NCBI RefSeq assembly: GCF_011043775.1
Contig: NZ_JAAKXY010000002.1
Coordinates: forward strand, 124,001 to 188,000
Direction: 5' to 3'
Length of the DNA stretch: 64,000 nucleotides
From: Natronolimnobius sp. AArcel1
GTDB lineage: Archaea > Halobacteriota > Halobacteria > Halobacteriales > Natrialbaceae
The notes beneath the pieces were generated by a model. The model was not told the origin of the DNA, searched no databases, and saw only the letters and a list, made by a program, of their open reading frames with translations. Shown piece by piece: positions 35,900 through 44,852 of this stretch; position 1 is the first letter of the stretch, and the number at the start of each line of letters is the position of its first letter. The translations under genes and the position numbers were made by a program.

Positions 35900-35981
35900 C
35901 ACACGAACGGGCTGTTCGACCCGCCTGACGGACACAGCACCGACCCCACACGCTATTTTCCTCGAGGCCGAAGCATCGATA

Positions 35982-36953
35982 ATGGTCTCAGAGACGGCGG
36001 GGATTCACCACGTGACGGGCATCGTCGGTGACGCCCAGGAGGCGATTGAGTGCTATACCGGCGTGCTCGGACTCCGTCTCGTCACACAGACGGTGAACTT
36101 CGAGGATATCCTCCAGCATCACCTCTACTTCGGCGACGCGACCGGAACACCGGGGACAGTCCTGACCGTCTTCCCCGACCCCTACGGCGACGACGGCCGA
36201 GTTGGGCGACCACAGGTCGAATCAGTCTCGTTTCTGATCTCCGAGGAGAGTCTCGCCTACTGGCAGAATCGACTCGAGGAACATGACATCCCACTCGAGC
36301 GCCACGAACGCTTTGGCGATACCGTCGTGCAGTTTCAGGATCCGGTCGGCACCCACCTCGAGTTGGTCGCCCGGCCGGCCGCAGACATCGAGGCGAGTGC
36401 CGTCGAACCGTGGGAGCACAGCCCAGTCCCCCTCGAGCACGCACTTCGAGGCATCGACGGCGTCACGACGCTTTCGGTCAATCCCTACGCGACGGCGAGC
36501 CTGCTCGAGACGCTCGGCTTCGAGTACGTCGCCGAACAGGGCGAGCGCGTTCGATACGAGATACCGGGGTCGGAAACGCACGCGACAACTGTGGATATCC
36601 TGCTGAAAGACGGCCCCTACGGCCGCGAGGGACAGGGAACACATCACCACGTTGCCGTCCGCGTCGAACATGAAGACGAGTTACACGAGTGGCGCGACCT
36701 GTTCGACGACCGCGGCTACGACGTCTCACGCGTCAAGGATCGCCACTTCTTCCACTCGCTATACGTCCGTGAGCCAGGTGGCGTCCTCGTCGAGTTGGCG
36801 ACCGAAACGGGTGGCCTCGCTGTTGACGACGGCGACCAGGCAGACGAACCCAGCACCGAACTCGTGCTCCCCGACTGGTTCGAACAGGACCGAGACCTGA
36901 TCGAGAGTCAGTTGCCCGAACTGCATCTTCCGAAGACGATAACAGGAAAATGA
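35982..36953 (+). CDS. VOC-family ring-cleaving dioxygenase (MhqO-like)
   Basis: 323 residues made of two vicinal-oxygen-chelate modules: the first with HHVTGIVGDAQEAIECYTGV, LQHHLYFGDATGTPGTVLT and GTHLELVARP; the second with LSVNPYATASLLETLGFEY, HHHVAVRVEHEDE and GGVLVELATE. His and Glu ligands for Fe/Mn are present (His9/10, His in GTHHH, the final Glu). It resembles hydroquinone-type dioxygenases. The last 4 bp overlap the start of the following hydrolase, so the two form a catabolic or quinone-detoxification operon. Confidence 0.88.
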   Translation: MVSETAGIHHVTGIVGDAQEAIECYTGVLGLRLVTQTVNFEDILQHHLYFGDATGTPGTVLTVFPDPYGDDGRVGRPQVESVSFLISEESLAYWQNRLEEHDIPLERHERFGDTVVQFQDPVGTHLELVARPAADIEASAVEPWEHSPVPLEHALRGIDGVTTLSVNPYATASLLETLGFEYVAEQGERVRYEIPGSETHATTVDILLKDGPYGREGQGTHHHVAVRVEHEDELHEWRDLFDDRGYDVSRVKDRHFFHSLYVREPGGVLVELATETGGLAVDDGDQADEPSTELVLPDWFEQDRDLIESQLPELHLPKTITGK

Positions 36954-37624
36954 GCGAGGACCGCCCCCTCGAGTCCGTTGCTGGCCCCCATCACGGCCAG
37001 CCCCTGCTCACCGCTGGCGCACCCGCGCTGGCTTCCGAGGCTGCCATCGTTCTGCTCCACGGCCGCGGCGCGACCGCACAGGGCGTCATCAACCTCTTTT
37101 CGCCCACCGTCCGCCACGGCGTGACCGTGCTCGCGCCAGCAGCCGAGCGCAGTCGCTGGTACCCTCGCCGCGCACCCACAGCGAGAGCCGAGAACGAGCC
37201 CTGGCTCACCTCGAGCGTCGAGTGCGTCGGCGCAGCACTCGAGGCCGCCCAAGAAATCGGCGTGCCCCCGGAACGAACCGTCATCGGCGGCTTCTCGCAA
37301 GGTGCCTGCGTCGCCGCGGAGTTCGTCCGCCGGAATCCACGACGCTACGGCGGCCTGTGCTGTCTCTCGGGGACGCTCCCTGGCTCGAGCGATGACGACT
37401 GGGAGATTCCAGGCGCGCTCGAGAAAACACCAGTACTGCTCGGCTACGGCGAAGACGACCCACACGTCAGTGCCGACCGGGTTTCGAGGACAGTTCGCAC
37501 GTTCGCGGACGCAGATGCCAGCGTCGACGAGCGAGCCTATCCCGGCGTCGGCCACGAAGTCACCGACGACGAGTTCGACGCCGTTGGGTCGATGCTCGAA
37601 ACGCTGCTCGCAGCCGATAGCTGA
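36950..37624 (+). CDS. Alpha/beta hydrolase, carboxylesterase type (MhqD-like)
   Basis: 224 residues. Nucleophile elbow GGFSQGACVAAEFVR, an early oxyanion region VLLHGRGATAQG, Asp in GYGEDDPHVS and His in YPGVGHEVTDDE form the catalytic triad. Homologues accompany MhqO dioxygenases in quinone-resistance operons, and the ATGA overlap with the upstream gene keeps that pairing. Confidence 0.87.
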   Translation: MSEDRPLESVAGPHHGQPLLTAGAPALASEAAIVLLHGRGATAQGVINLFSPTVRHGVTVLAPAAERSRWYPRRAPTARAENEPWLTSSVECVGAALEAAQEIGVPPERTVIGGFSQGACVAAEFVRRNPRRYGGLCCLSGTLPGSSDDDWEIPGALEKTPVLLGYGEDDPHVSADRVSRTVRTFADADASVDERAYPGVGHEVTDDEFDAVGSMLETLLAADS

Positions 37625-37626
37625 GG

Positions 37627-38160
37627 TTACTCGCCGCTCGAGTCTGGTGCAAGTCCCTTCTCACGTAGCTCCTCGAGTGCGTCGTCCGTCTTCTCGAGGT
37701 CTGTGAGGCCCATTCCCTCGAGTACGTGGTCAACTTTCGTAAACTGGATCTCCTCGTAGTCGACAATCTGTACGCGGTTGCCCCACGGGTCGTGAAACTC
37801 GAGACCGGGAGCGTCCAGTTGGTCGATTTCGAGGGCCTCGAGTCGGCGCTCGACGGTAGCTGCGTCGTCGACGACCAACCCGAAATGACGGGCGTCATCG
37901 GTCGTGTCACCGGCGGCCTCGGTTTCGGCGAGTGCGATAAACTGGTCGCCCATGTCGATGAACGCCTTTGTGTCACCGCGTCCGCGCAACTCGAAGGCGA
38001 ACAGGGAGTCATAAAACGCGAGCGCCTCATCGATATCGCCAACCTCGAGGGCGATGTGGTTGGTCCCGACGAGTCGCGCGCGGTCAGGTGCTGTGCTCTC
38101 GAGGTGGTCTGCAGGACCGTCAGAAGACTCGGCGTCAGCATTGGGATCAGCGTCAGTCAC
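37627..38160 (-). CDS. VOC family protein (glyoxalase/bleomycin-resistance fold)
   Basis: 177 residues. A 35-residue acidic extension precedes one VOC module (TNHIALEVGDIDEALAFYDS, FIDMGDQFIALAE, HFGLVVDDAATVERRLEAL, FHDPWGNRVQIVDYE). A further helical C-terminus ends in an acidic tail. The metal ligands appear as His and Glu/Gln, but the reaction is not clear. It is transcribed toward the dioxygenase/hydrolase pair. Confidence 0.82.
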   Translation of the reverse strand: MTDADPNADAESSDGPADHLESTAPDRARLVGTNHIALEVGDIDEALAFYDSLFAFELRGRGDTKAFIDMGDQFIALAETEAAGDTTDDARHFGLVVDDAATVERRLEALEIDQLDAPGLEFHDPWGNRVQIVDYEEIQFTKVDHVLEGMGLTDLEKTDDALEELREKGLAPDSSGE

Positions 38161-38287
38161 GGTTGACTAACCCGACGAGAGCGAATCTAGTAATGGCTGT
38201 GCTGGAGTGTGCACACAGATGTCGCGAAAATCGGGTGAAACAGGATCAGAAAATCGATCCTGCTGTGTTGCGATAGGCTATTGGCTG

Positions 38288-38926
38288 TTACTGCGGGGTG
38301 GCTTCGGCGTCGTCGACTGTCTCGAGTTGCTCGAGCGCCTGAATCACGTCGCGGCGGTAGTTCTCGACGGGTGAGTCGTACCGGTCACGGACCATCTCGG
38401 CGTACTCGTTCGTTGGGGCGGTCGACCCGCTCTCGGGCGCTTCTTGCTCAGCCTCCCACTCCCCGTAGGCTTCGATGCGGTCAAGCGTGCGCTCGGCGGT
38501 CTCGACGACCCAGCGGTCGCGGGTGGCGTCGTCGACTACTGTGATGTTCTCGGGTCGCAGCGAGACGTTGACCGTGCCGTCTTCGGTCTCGTAGGTTCGG
38601 GGCTTCCCGACGACGGAGACGTACGCTGGCGGTTCCGTGTCGCGAAGCGCCGAGGCGGCTTCGGGCTGGTACTGCCCGGCGTAGACGAAGAATGTCCCGG
38701 TCGGATCGACGACTCGGCCACGCCAGTACTCGCTGTCTTCGCCGACGTCCTCGGTCTCCGTGAGGGTGCCGACGACGAACACGCGGTTTGCGCGGTCCCC
38801 CGTTGGCAAGAGCGCGTAGTTTGGCGCGCGTTCGTCGTCGCTTTCTTTGAACGAATACGTCGCGTCGTTGAATTCGGAGGCGAAGACGCGGCGGGCGACT
38901 TCGCGGGTGAGTTCTGCCTGAGACAT
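38288..38926 (-). CDS. rpap3: RPA-associated protein (RpaP3-like)
   Basis: 212 residues. An OB-fold region (VFVVGTLTETEDVGEDSEYW, GTFFVYAGQYQPEAA, VSVVGKPRTYETEDGTVNVS) is followed by a helical C-terminal half. It is the COG3390 family, whose haloarchaeal members are encoded with the RPA large subunit and bind it. Its ATG immediately follows the rpa3 stop, forming an operon, as in Haloferax volcanii. Confidence 0.92.
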   Translation of the reverse strand: MSQAELTREVARRVFASEFNDATYSFKESDDERAPNYALLPTGDRANRVFVVGTLTETEDVGEDSEYWRGRVVDPTGTFFVYAGQYQPEAASALRDTEPPAYVSVVGKPRTYETEDGTVNVSLRPENITVVDDATRDRWVVETAERTLDRIEAYGEWEAEQEAPESGSTAPTNEYAEMVRDRYDSPVENYRRDVIQALEQLETVDDAEATPQ

Positions 38927-39856
38927 TTACATCGACCTCGCTTTGATCAACAGCTGTTCAGCATCCGCTGGCCCCTCGAGTTCCTCAACATCGTCGGCCA
39001 GGACGTACCGGCCGAAGGTTGGCCCCTCGATTCGGTAGTAGGTGCCGACGATGTCGTCTGCGATCTCGTCGGCGACGATGGTCGTGTCTAAGGCGTCCAT
39101 CGCCATGTCCTTGGCCTCCTCGAGAGTGAGCCCCGTCAGATCTTCGGTGGCTTCCTTGTTGAAGATGACCTCGTGGGCGTCGATGCCGTCGTCGACGACG
39201 GCCTTGATGCGGAGGTCGAACTCGCCCTCGACCTCGCCGTGTTCGCTACAGCGGCCGTTCTGGAGGACGCGGGTACAGTCCTCTTTCGGGCAGCGCTTGA
39301 TCAGGCCGCTGCCGCGTTGCATGTCGACGAGGGCGCCTTCGACGATGCTGCTATCGTCGCCGACTTCGATCTCTTCGTCGCGCTCTTCGACGACCGTCGT
39401 CGAATTGAGTTTGACCGAGAACCGGCCCTGGTACTCGTCGGTTACGATGTTGCGAAGCTCGTAGACGCCGCCTTCCTCGAGCGTGGGCAGGTCGGATTTG
39501 GCCCACTTGGTGAACTTGATCGTCCCCGTTGGGTCCCCCAAGAGACCGACCTGTGCGACCGAGTCGCTGCGTGGGTCCCACAGTTCGATCACTTTCGCGG
39601 TGAGGTCGATCCACTCCTCAGGTTCGTCAACGTCCTCGATGTTGACGGCCTCGCTCGAGCCACTCGAGATGTCCTCGCGCTCGAGTCCGGCCTCCTCGAG
39701 GTAGTGGTTGGTGACGCTCCGGCGTGCCTCGTCCATTGGCACTTTGTATTCGTCGACGAGCGTCGTCAGTCGCTCTGTGATGTCGTCGACTGAGACGTCT
39801 ATATGATCCGAAAACTGGTCGTGTATGTCGTCCGCATGCTGTCGTACGTCGCTCAT
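38927..39856 (-). CDS. rpa3: Replication protein A, Rpa3-type single-stranded DNA-binding protein
   Basis: 309 residues from the ATG at 39856. Two OB folds (around 70-165 and 170-260) and a C-terminal zinc finger CPKEDCTRVLQNGRC...H (Cys4/Cys3His type) are present. It protects single-stranded DNA in replication and repair. The H. volcanii Rpa3 protein has the same size and is co-transcribed with RpaP3. An in-frame extension to 39961 contains promoter-like sequence and is not taken. Confidence 0.92.
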   Translation of the reverse strand: MSDVRQHADDIHDQFSDHIDVSVDDITERLTTLVDEYKVPMDEARRSVTNHYLEEAGLEREDISSGSSEAVNIEDVDEPEEWIDLTAKVIELWDPRSDSVAQVGLLGDPTGTIKFTKWAKSDLPTLEEGGVYELRNIVTDEYQGRFSVKLNSTTVVEERDEEIEVGDDSSIVEGALVDMQRGSGLIKRCPKEDCTRVLQNGRCSEHGEVEGEFDLRIKAVVDDGIDAHEVIFNKEATEDLTGLTLEEAKDMAMDALDTTIVADEIADDIVGTYYRIEGPTFGRYVLADDVEELEGPADAEQLLIKARSM

Positions 39857-39997
39857 TGTGTCACGCCTCCTCTTTCGTTTCAGTGGGAGGCATACCACTA
39901 TTCGCGCCCAATAGTATTTAAATTGCCGCAACCGCAGTGAAAGTGAATAGTGGCGGTACAATCGCCAGAAGGCGGGTAGGTGGTACCTGGGTTCGTG

Positions 39998-40591
39998 CTA
40001 TTCGTCGTCGCCGTAGGCCGACAGCGACTGGTCTGTTCGCTCGGTCTGGTGACTGGTGGCGACGCCTGCGAGGTGGGGTGCTTCGGGGACGATCAGTTGC
40101 TCGCAGGCGGTCTGGCAGGCGTTCGTGCTGCCGGGGAGACAGAAGACCGGCGTGTCAACGGCGATGCCAGCCGTCGCGCGCGAGGCCATGGCGCGCGTGC
40201 CGACCTCGTCCCACGACAACGAGCGGAACAACTCGCCGAAGCCTGGCAGTTCGCGCTCGAATAGCGCGGACGTGGCCTCCGGCGACACGTCGTCGGCCGA
40301 GACGCCCGTTCCGCCAGTCGTGATCACGATATCGATGTCCCGGCGCGCGACGAGTCGCCGGACGGCCGTGCGAATCGCCGCGTAGTCGTCTCGCACGAGC
40401 ACGCGCTCGTGTACCTCGTGTCCCTCGGCCTCGAAGCACGCTTCGACGGTGTCGCCGCCCGGATCGTCCGGCGTTTTGTCGTCGGACTGCGCGCGCGAGG
40501 TCGAGACCGTCACGATCCCGACGTAGAGAGGGTCGATGATATCGTGGCCGTGGTGGTCGGTGCCGCGTCGCTCGTCTCGGTCAGTTGGCAT
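39998..40591 (-). CDS. moaB: Molybdenum cofactor biosynthesis protein MoaB
   Basis: 197 residues from the ATG at 40591. The MoaB/Mog fold is clear: YVGIVTVSTSRAQSDDKTPD, RDIDIVITTGGTGVSADDVS and VDTPVFCLPGSTNACQTACE. It binds molybdopterin during adenylylation. The ATG sits about 27 bp below a TATA (CGTTTATGACGG near 40620), which argues against an upstream start at 40678. Molybdoenzymes are compatible with the denitrification (nos) genes here, but this is not specific. Confidence 0.92.
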   Translation of the reverse strand: MPTDRDERRGTDHHGHDIIDPLYVGIVTVSTSRAQSDDKTPDDPGGDTVEACFEAEGHEVHERVLVRDDYAAIRTAVRRLVARRDIDIVITTGGTGVSADDVSPEATSALFERELPGFGELFRSLSWDEVGTRAMASRATAGIAVDTPVFCLPGSTNACQTACEQLIVPEAPHLAGVATSHQTERTDQSLSAYGDDE

Positions 40592-40724
40592 ACGTGTCTG
40601 TTCACAGTGAACCGTCATAAACGGTCGTCGTCCGTGGCTCGTCAGGTGTCGTTTCCAGTTGGACGTAGCTCCCGCCACCGCCGTTCGGAACGTTTTACTG
40701 CCACTCGAGCAACCTGTCTCTCAG

Positions 40725-42191
40725 ATGGTCACTCGAGCCGTGTCCGAGCGGGTCCCTCGGCCCGTAACGTTCGTGCCGATTCTCATCGGAAATCTGGTGC
40801 CGCTGGTCGGCGTGCTCGAGTTCGGCTGGGACCCGGCGACGCTGGTCGTCATTTACGCACTCGAGGTACTCCTCGCGTTTCCACTCGCCGCGGGGAAGGC
40901 GCTGTTTGCGGGCAAGCCGCCTCGAGTCAAGGACCTCGAGACCGAAGATGGCGAGGGAGACTCGAGTGTCATCAGCGTCGGAAACACCGAGCTGGCACGC
41001 AAGCGCGGGCACCTGCGGCTCGTGTCGTGGCTTCCCCCGATCTATCCGCGGAACCTGCCGTTTATCGGTGCGTTGTTGTTTGCGACCGTGTGGTCGACGC
41101 TCTTTCTCGTCGCCTTGCTGGCCGAAGTTGCAGTCGGCGAAGCCCTTGCGCGGCCGGAAGTCTGGTTCTGTGTTGCCGCGCTGGTGAGCGGACAGGTCAT
41201 CGAGACCTGGCGTGACTATTTCCGCGGCGGACGCTACGAGACGACCTCGCCGTACGCAGTCATCGAAACCCCGGCGCGACAGGCCTTCTTCCTCGTATTC
41301 GTCTTGTTCTTCGTCGCGGAAGCGAGCGGTGCCATCGTCCTCGGCGCGTTCGTCGCCGTCAAACTGCTCGTCGACTGGTCGGCGTTTCGCGCGACCAACG
41401 GCGGTAGCGGGCGACTCACTGGCTGGCTCTCCGGTCCGGACGACGAGGGTGAACCCCTCGAGGCACTGGACGTCCCCACAGACGAGCCGGATGCCCGATT
41501 CTCGACACACACGCGGACCGTGGTTCTGACCGGCGTTCTCCGCACACTGATCAAACCAGCCCCGTTCTACATCGGGATCGTCCTTCTCGCGTGGTTCCTC
41601 GCCCTCGCCGTTTTGGGAGGCACCGCCAGCGGCAGGGCCGCGATCGCGCTGACGGTCGGCATCAGTCTCCTCGCGTTCGCGGCGCTCGTCGGCTTTCTGG
41701 CGATTAAAACAGCCGAACATATCCTCGAGTACGCTCCACTCGAGTACCGCCGATACGACGATCATCTCGTCGCGTACGATACGTGGGTCGACGAACCGCA
41801 GTGGGCATTGGCGCTGTATGAAGTCCGTGACGTCAGTCTCATCCACACCCGATTCCCCGACCGAGTGTACGACACCCGCACGCTCGAGGCCCAGATGGGC
41901 TGGGGCGACGACGAGGCGACGCGAGAACTCGGCCCCGTGACAGACGCCCCGGCGTTCGTCGAGACGTTCGAGTTGCCGATCACGGAGGCAGCACTCGAGT
42001 TGGAGCCACTTAACCGGCGAGTTGCGACGGCTGCAGTCGTCCCCCTCGGCGGCGTGCTTGTCGGTGCAATTATCTTCGCGGCTGGGCCGTGGCCGCTAGT
42101 GGGTGCGCTTCCCTACGTTGTCTTTGGACTGCCATTTCTCGCACTCGTCGTGCATGGCCTCTGGCGACAGGCATACCCGGAACCAGCGTAG
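40725..42191 (+). CDS. DUF6498 domain membrane protein
   Basis: 488 residues. Nine or more membrane segments, with two long soluble loops (KPPRVKDLETEDGEGDSS around residues 75-105, and the middle DDEGEPLEALDVPTDEPDAR). The N-terminal part (FVPILIGNLVPLVGVLEFGW, then DPATLVVIYALEVLLAFPLA) resembles the DUF6498 family. A TTTTACT box about 30 bp before 40725 supports this start. Function unknown. Confidence 0.83.
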   Translation: MVTRAVSERVPRPVTFVPILIGNLVPLVGVLEFGWDPATLVVIYALEVLLAFPLAAGKALFAGKPPRVKDLETEDGEGDSSVISVGNTELARKRGHLRLVSWLPPIYPRNLPFIGALLFATVWSTLFLVALLAEVAVGEALARPEVWFCVAALVSGQVIETWRDYFRGGRYETTSPYAVIETPARQAFFLVFVLFFVAEASGAIVLGAFVAVKLLVDWSAFRATNGGSGRLTGWLSGPDDEGEPLEALDVPTDEPDARFSTHTRTVVLTGVLRTLIKPAPFYIGIVLLAWFLALAVLGGTASGRAAIALTVGISLLAFAALVGFLAIKTAEHILEYAPLEYRRYDDHLVAYDTWVDEPQWALALYEVRDVSLIHTRFPDRVYDTRTLEAQMGWGDDEATRELGPVTDAPAFVETFELPITEAALELEPLNRRVATAAVVPLGGVLVGAIIFAAGPWPLVGALPYVVFGLPFLALVVHGLWRQAYPEPA

Positions 42192-42221
42192 CGTGTCGCT
42201 CGCATCAGCGACTCCGTCTGC

Positions 42222-43535
42222 TTAGCGCTCACTCGAGACTACAGCGCTCTCGCCCATTCCAGTCGGCGCACGATTCTCGTAGACGAGCCAGTCGTCGTCC
42301 ATCTCCGCGTCAGTGAGCAGACACTCATCAAGACGCGCCTCGAGCGCCTCGAGATCGATGTTACGCCCGATGAGCGCGAGTCGGGTCTCGCGGTCGCCCC
42401 ATTCGTCGTCCCACGGAAGGTCAGGCTGGCCCTGTCGGTACAGTTCCTGGCGTTCCTCGGAGAAGCTGGCGATCCAGCGGCCCGTGACCTCGAGTGCGGT
42501 CTCGGTGCCGGCGTAGCTCATCGTGATCGCCTGCTTTTCGCGGCCGGCAATCCAGCACAGCCCTTTCGCGCGCACGAGGCCATCGGGGAGGTCCGACAGG
42601 AACGCCTCGAGGCGTTCGGGGTGGAACGGCCGGCGGCGATGGTAGGTGTCGACAGCGATGCCGTAGCGTTCGGGTGGGTGGCGGTGATCGTGGTCGTGAT
42701 CATGATCGTGGCCGCCGTGATCGCCATGCTCGTGGTGGTCACCGTGGTCATGGTGGTCGCTGTGTTCGTGCTCGTGATCACCATCAGCGTCAGTGAGGTC
42801 ATCGTGCTCGTGCTCGCGCTCATCCGCTTCGATCACCTGCTTCCAGCCTGCTGCTTCGGTCGCCGCCTCGAGATCGAATCGCTCGACTCCCAGTAACTGA
42901 TCGGGCTCGAGGTCGCCGTGCTCGCTCGTGATGAGATCAGCGCGGGGCTGGAGCGTCTCGAGCAAGGCAACGACGCGCTCGCGTTCGCCGTCGTCGACGA
43001 GGTCGCACTTGTTGACCACGAGCAGGTCACAGAACTCGACTTGCTCGAGGACCAGATCGGCGAGCGGGCGCGTACCAGTGTCGTCGTCACCCTCGATTTC
43101 GGGTGGGTCGTCGACGGACGAATCGGCGAAGCGGTCATAAAATCGCCGCGCGTCGATCACCGTCACGACGGCCTCGAGATCGTAGGGGCCGCCGGCGGGT
43201 CCGCGGACAAATTGGCGGGCAATCGGCTCGGGTTCGCTGACGCCGGAGGCCTCGACGACGAGATGGTCGAACTCGTGTTCCTTCCAGAGTTGAATTACCG
43301 CCTGCGAGAGTTCATTGCCGAGGCTACAGCAGATACAGCCGTTTTCGAGGGCGACAACTTCCTCGCCAGTCTCGAGGTCGGTGCGCGCTTCCACGAGGTC
43401 GGCGTCGACGTTGACCGCGCCGACATCGTTGACCAACACGGCGATATCGCGCTCAACCGTCTCGAGTAGCCTCGAGAGCAGCGTCGTCTTCCCCGCGCCG
43501 AGTTCGCCGCTAAGGACGGTGACCGGAACAGACAT
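42222..43535 (-). CDS. CobW/ZNG1-type GTPase metallochaperone with His/Asp-rich insertion
   Basis: 437 residues. G3E GTPase: P-loop GELGAGKTT (10-18), metal-binding CICC (Cys67, 69 and 70), and the GTPase motif NKCDLV (with the ADLVLEQVEFCDLLVVNKCD helix). A long His/Asp run of about 50 residues (DHEHEHSDHHDHGDHHEHGD and so on) follows, then the CobW C-terminal domain (RRRPFHPERLEAFLSDLPDG, VRAKGLCWIAGRE). The His stretch is a metal reservoir; zinc, nickel and cobalt are candidates. It is paralogous to the adjacent gene. Confidence 0.92.
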   Translation of the reverse strand: MSVPVTVLSGELGAGKTTLLSRLLETVERDIAVLVNDVGAVNVDADLVEARTDLETGEEVVALENGCICCSLGNELSQAVIQLWKEHEFDHLVVEASGVSEPEPIARQFVRGPAGGPYDLEAVVTVIDARRFYDRFADSSVDDPPEIEGDDDTGTRPLADLVLEQVEFCDLLVVNKCDLVDDGERERVVALLETLQPRADLITSEHGDLEPDQLLGVERFDLEAATEAAGWKQVIEADEREHEHDDLTDADGDHEHEHSDHHDHGDHHEHGDHGGHDHDHDHDHRHPPERYGIAVDTYHRRRPFHPERLEAFLSDLPDGLVRAKGLCWIAGREKQAITMSYAGTETALEVTGRWIASFSEERQELYRQGQPDLPWDDEWGDRETRLALIGRNIDLEALEARLDECLLTDAEMDDDWLVYENRAPTGMGESAVVSSER

Positions 43536-43540
43536 TGTAC

Positions 43541-44749
43541 TTACTGCGAGAGCGCGAGTTCACGTCGGCTTTCCGGTTCAAACGGGTCGAGGTAGGTGGT
43601 CCAGTCCGCACCCATCTCAGCGTCGGTGAGCACACAGTCGTCGAGTCGGTCGATCAGCCCGCTCTCGTCGAACTCGCGCGCGATGAACACCAACCGGGTC
43701 ATTCGGTCGCCGTACTCCTCGTGCCAGTCATCTTTGAGACCGGGGCGAGCGGCGAAGTACTGCTCGCGTTCGGCTTTCGGCAGGTTCGCAAGCCACGTTC
43801 CGGAGGGGCCAGCACGGACGGACGTGCCAGCTTTGTCGACGCCCATCGCAACGTCTTCGCGGCCTGCACTCCAGAAGAAGCCTTTCGCGCGGACAACTTC
43901 GTCCGGCAGGTCCGACAGCAGTGTGGCGATGCGCTCGGGGTGGAACGGCCGGCGGCGCTGGTAGACGAACGAGGTGACGCCGTGTTCCTCCTGAGGGTCG
44001 TGATGATGGTCGTGCTGAAGCTCGTGTTTCCAGCCCGCTGAATTCTGGGCGTGCTGGAAGTCGAACTCGCCGGTGCCGAGAATCTCGTCCGGGTCAATCT
44101 CGCCGAACTCCGTCCGGATGATCTCCGCGCGCGGCTGCAAGCGCTCGAGAACGGCCTCGATCTCTGCAAGGTCCTCGTCGGGGACCAGATCGCACTTGTT
44201 GAGCAGGAGTACGTCACAGAACTCGATCTGATCGAGCAGGACTTCCTCGGGAACGCGGCCCGAATCGCCCTCGAGGTGGCCGTCCTGATCCGTCAGCGCC
44301 GCGCCGGAGTCGAACGACTCGAAGAAGCTGTGGGCGTTGACCACCGTCACCATCGTATCCAGCGCGTAGGTGTCGGTCGGGTCGAACTCGGCGTCCTCGA
44401 ACCCCATCGCGAACGTCTGGGCGACGGGAATCGGCTCGGAGATGCCGGAGGATTCGACCAGCAGGTAGTCGAACTCCCGGCGATCGGCGAGGCGACCAAC
44501 CTCGTCTAACATGTCGCCGCGTAGGCGACAGCAGATACAGCCATTCGACATCTCGATGACCTCTTCCTCGCCACCCAGATCGGACTGCTGGGTGACGTGC
44601 TCGGCGTCGACGTTGACCTCGCCCATGTCGTTGACGACGACGGCGACCTCTAAGCCGTGGTCTGCGGTCAGTACGTGATTGAGGACCGTGGTTTTGCCAG
44701 CGCCAAGACTACCGCTCAGAACTGTCACGGGGATTCGGCTATCGTCCAT
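43541..44749 (-). CDS. CobW/ZNG1-type GTPase metallochaperone (paralogue without long His run)
   Basis: 402 residues. P-loop GSLGAGKTT (13-21), CICC (Cys71, 73 and 74), NKCDLV and the C-terminal CobW domain (RRRPFHPERIATLLSDLPDE, VVRAKGFFWSAGRED) match the neighbour throughout. Only a short His stretch (HDHHHDPQEEH) replaces the long one next door. Five bp separate the genes. Such pairs insert metal into different client proteins, or divide storage and delivery. Confidence 0.92.
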   Translation of the reverse strand: MDDSRIPVTVLSGSLGAGKTTVLNHVLTADHGLEVAVVVNDMGEVNVDAEHVTQQSDLGGEEEVIEMSNGCICCRLRGDMLDEVGRLADRREFDYLLVESSGISEPIPVAQTFAMGFEDAEFDPTDTYALDTMVTVVNAHSFFESFDSGAALTDQDGHLEGDSGRVPEEVLLDQIEFCDVLLLNKCDLVPDEDLAEIEAVLERLQPRAEIIRTEFGEIDPDEILGTGEFDFQHAQNSAGWKHELQHDHHHDPQEEHGVTSFVYQRRRPFHPERIATLLSDLPDEVVRAKGFFWSAGREDVAMGVDKAGTSVRAGPSGTWLANLPKAEREQYFAARPGLKDDWHEEYGDRMTRLVFIAREFDESGLIDRLDDCVLTDAEMGADWTTYLDPFEPESRRELALSQ

Positions 44750-44852
44750 ATCGGTTGTGAATACGAACCCAGGTCTTGTTAATGTTAGTTATTACGTTCG
44801 CAGAGCACAAGACATAACAAATACTATTATCTCGAGGATCTATTTTCATATC
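44750..44852. promoter_or_regulatory. Divergent control region between cobW pair and nikR-like gene
   Basis: 103 bp, AT-rich. It holds two inversely placed TTGTTA/TAACAA hexamers (44776-44781 and 44815-44820), which could be binding half-sites. TATA-like sequences lie on both sides. Because a metal-responsive regulator is divergent from metallochaperones, autoregulation and control of the cobW pair from this one region is the likely arrangement; the operator itself is not proven. Confidence 0.45.
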
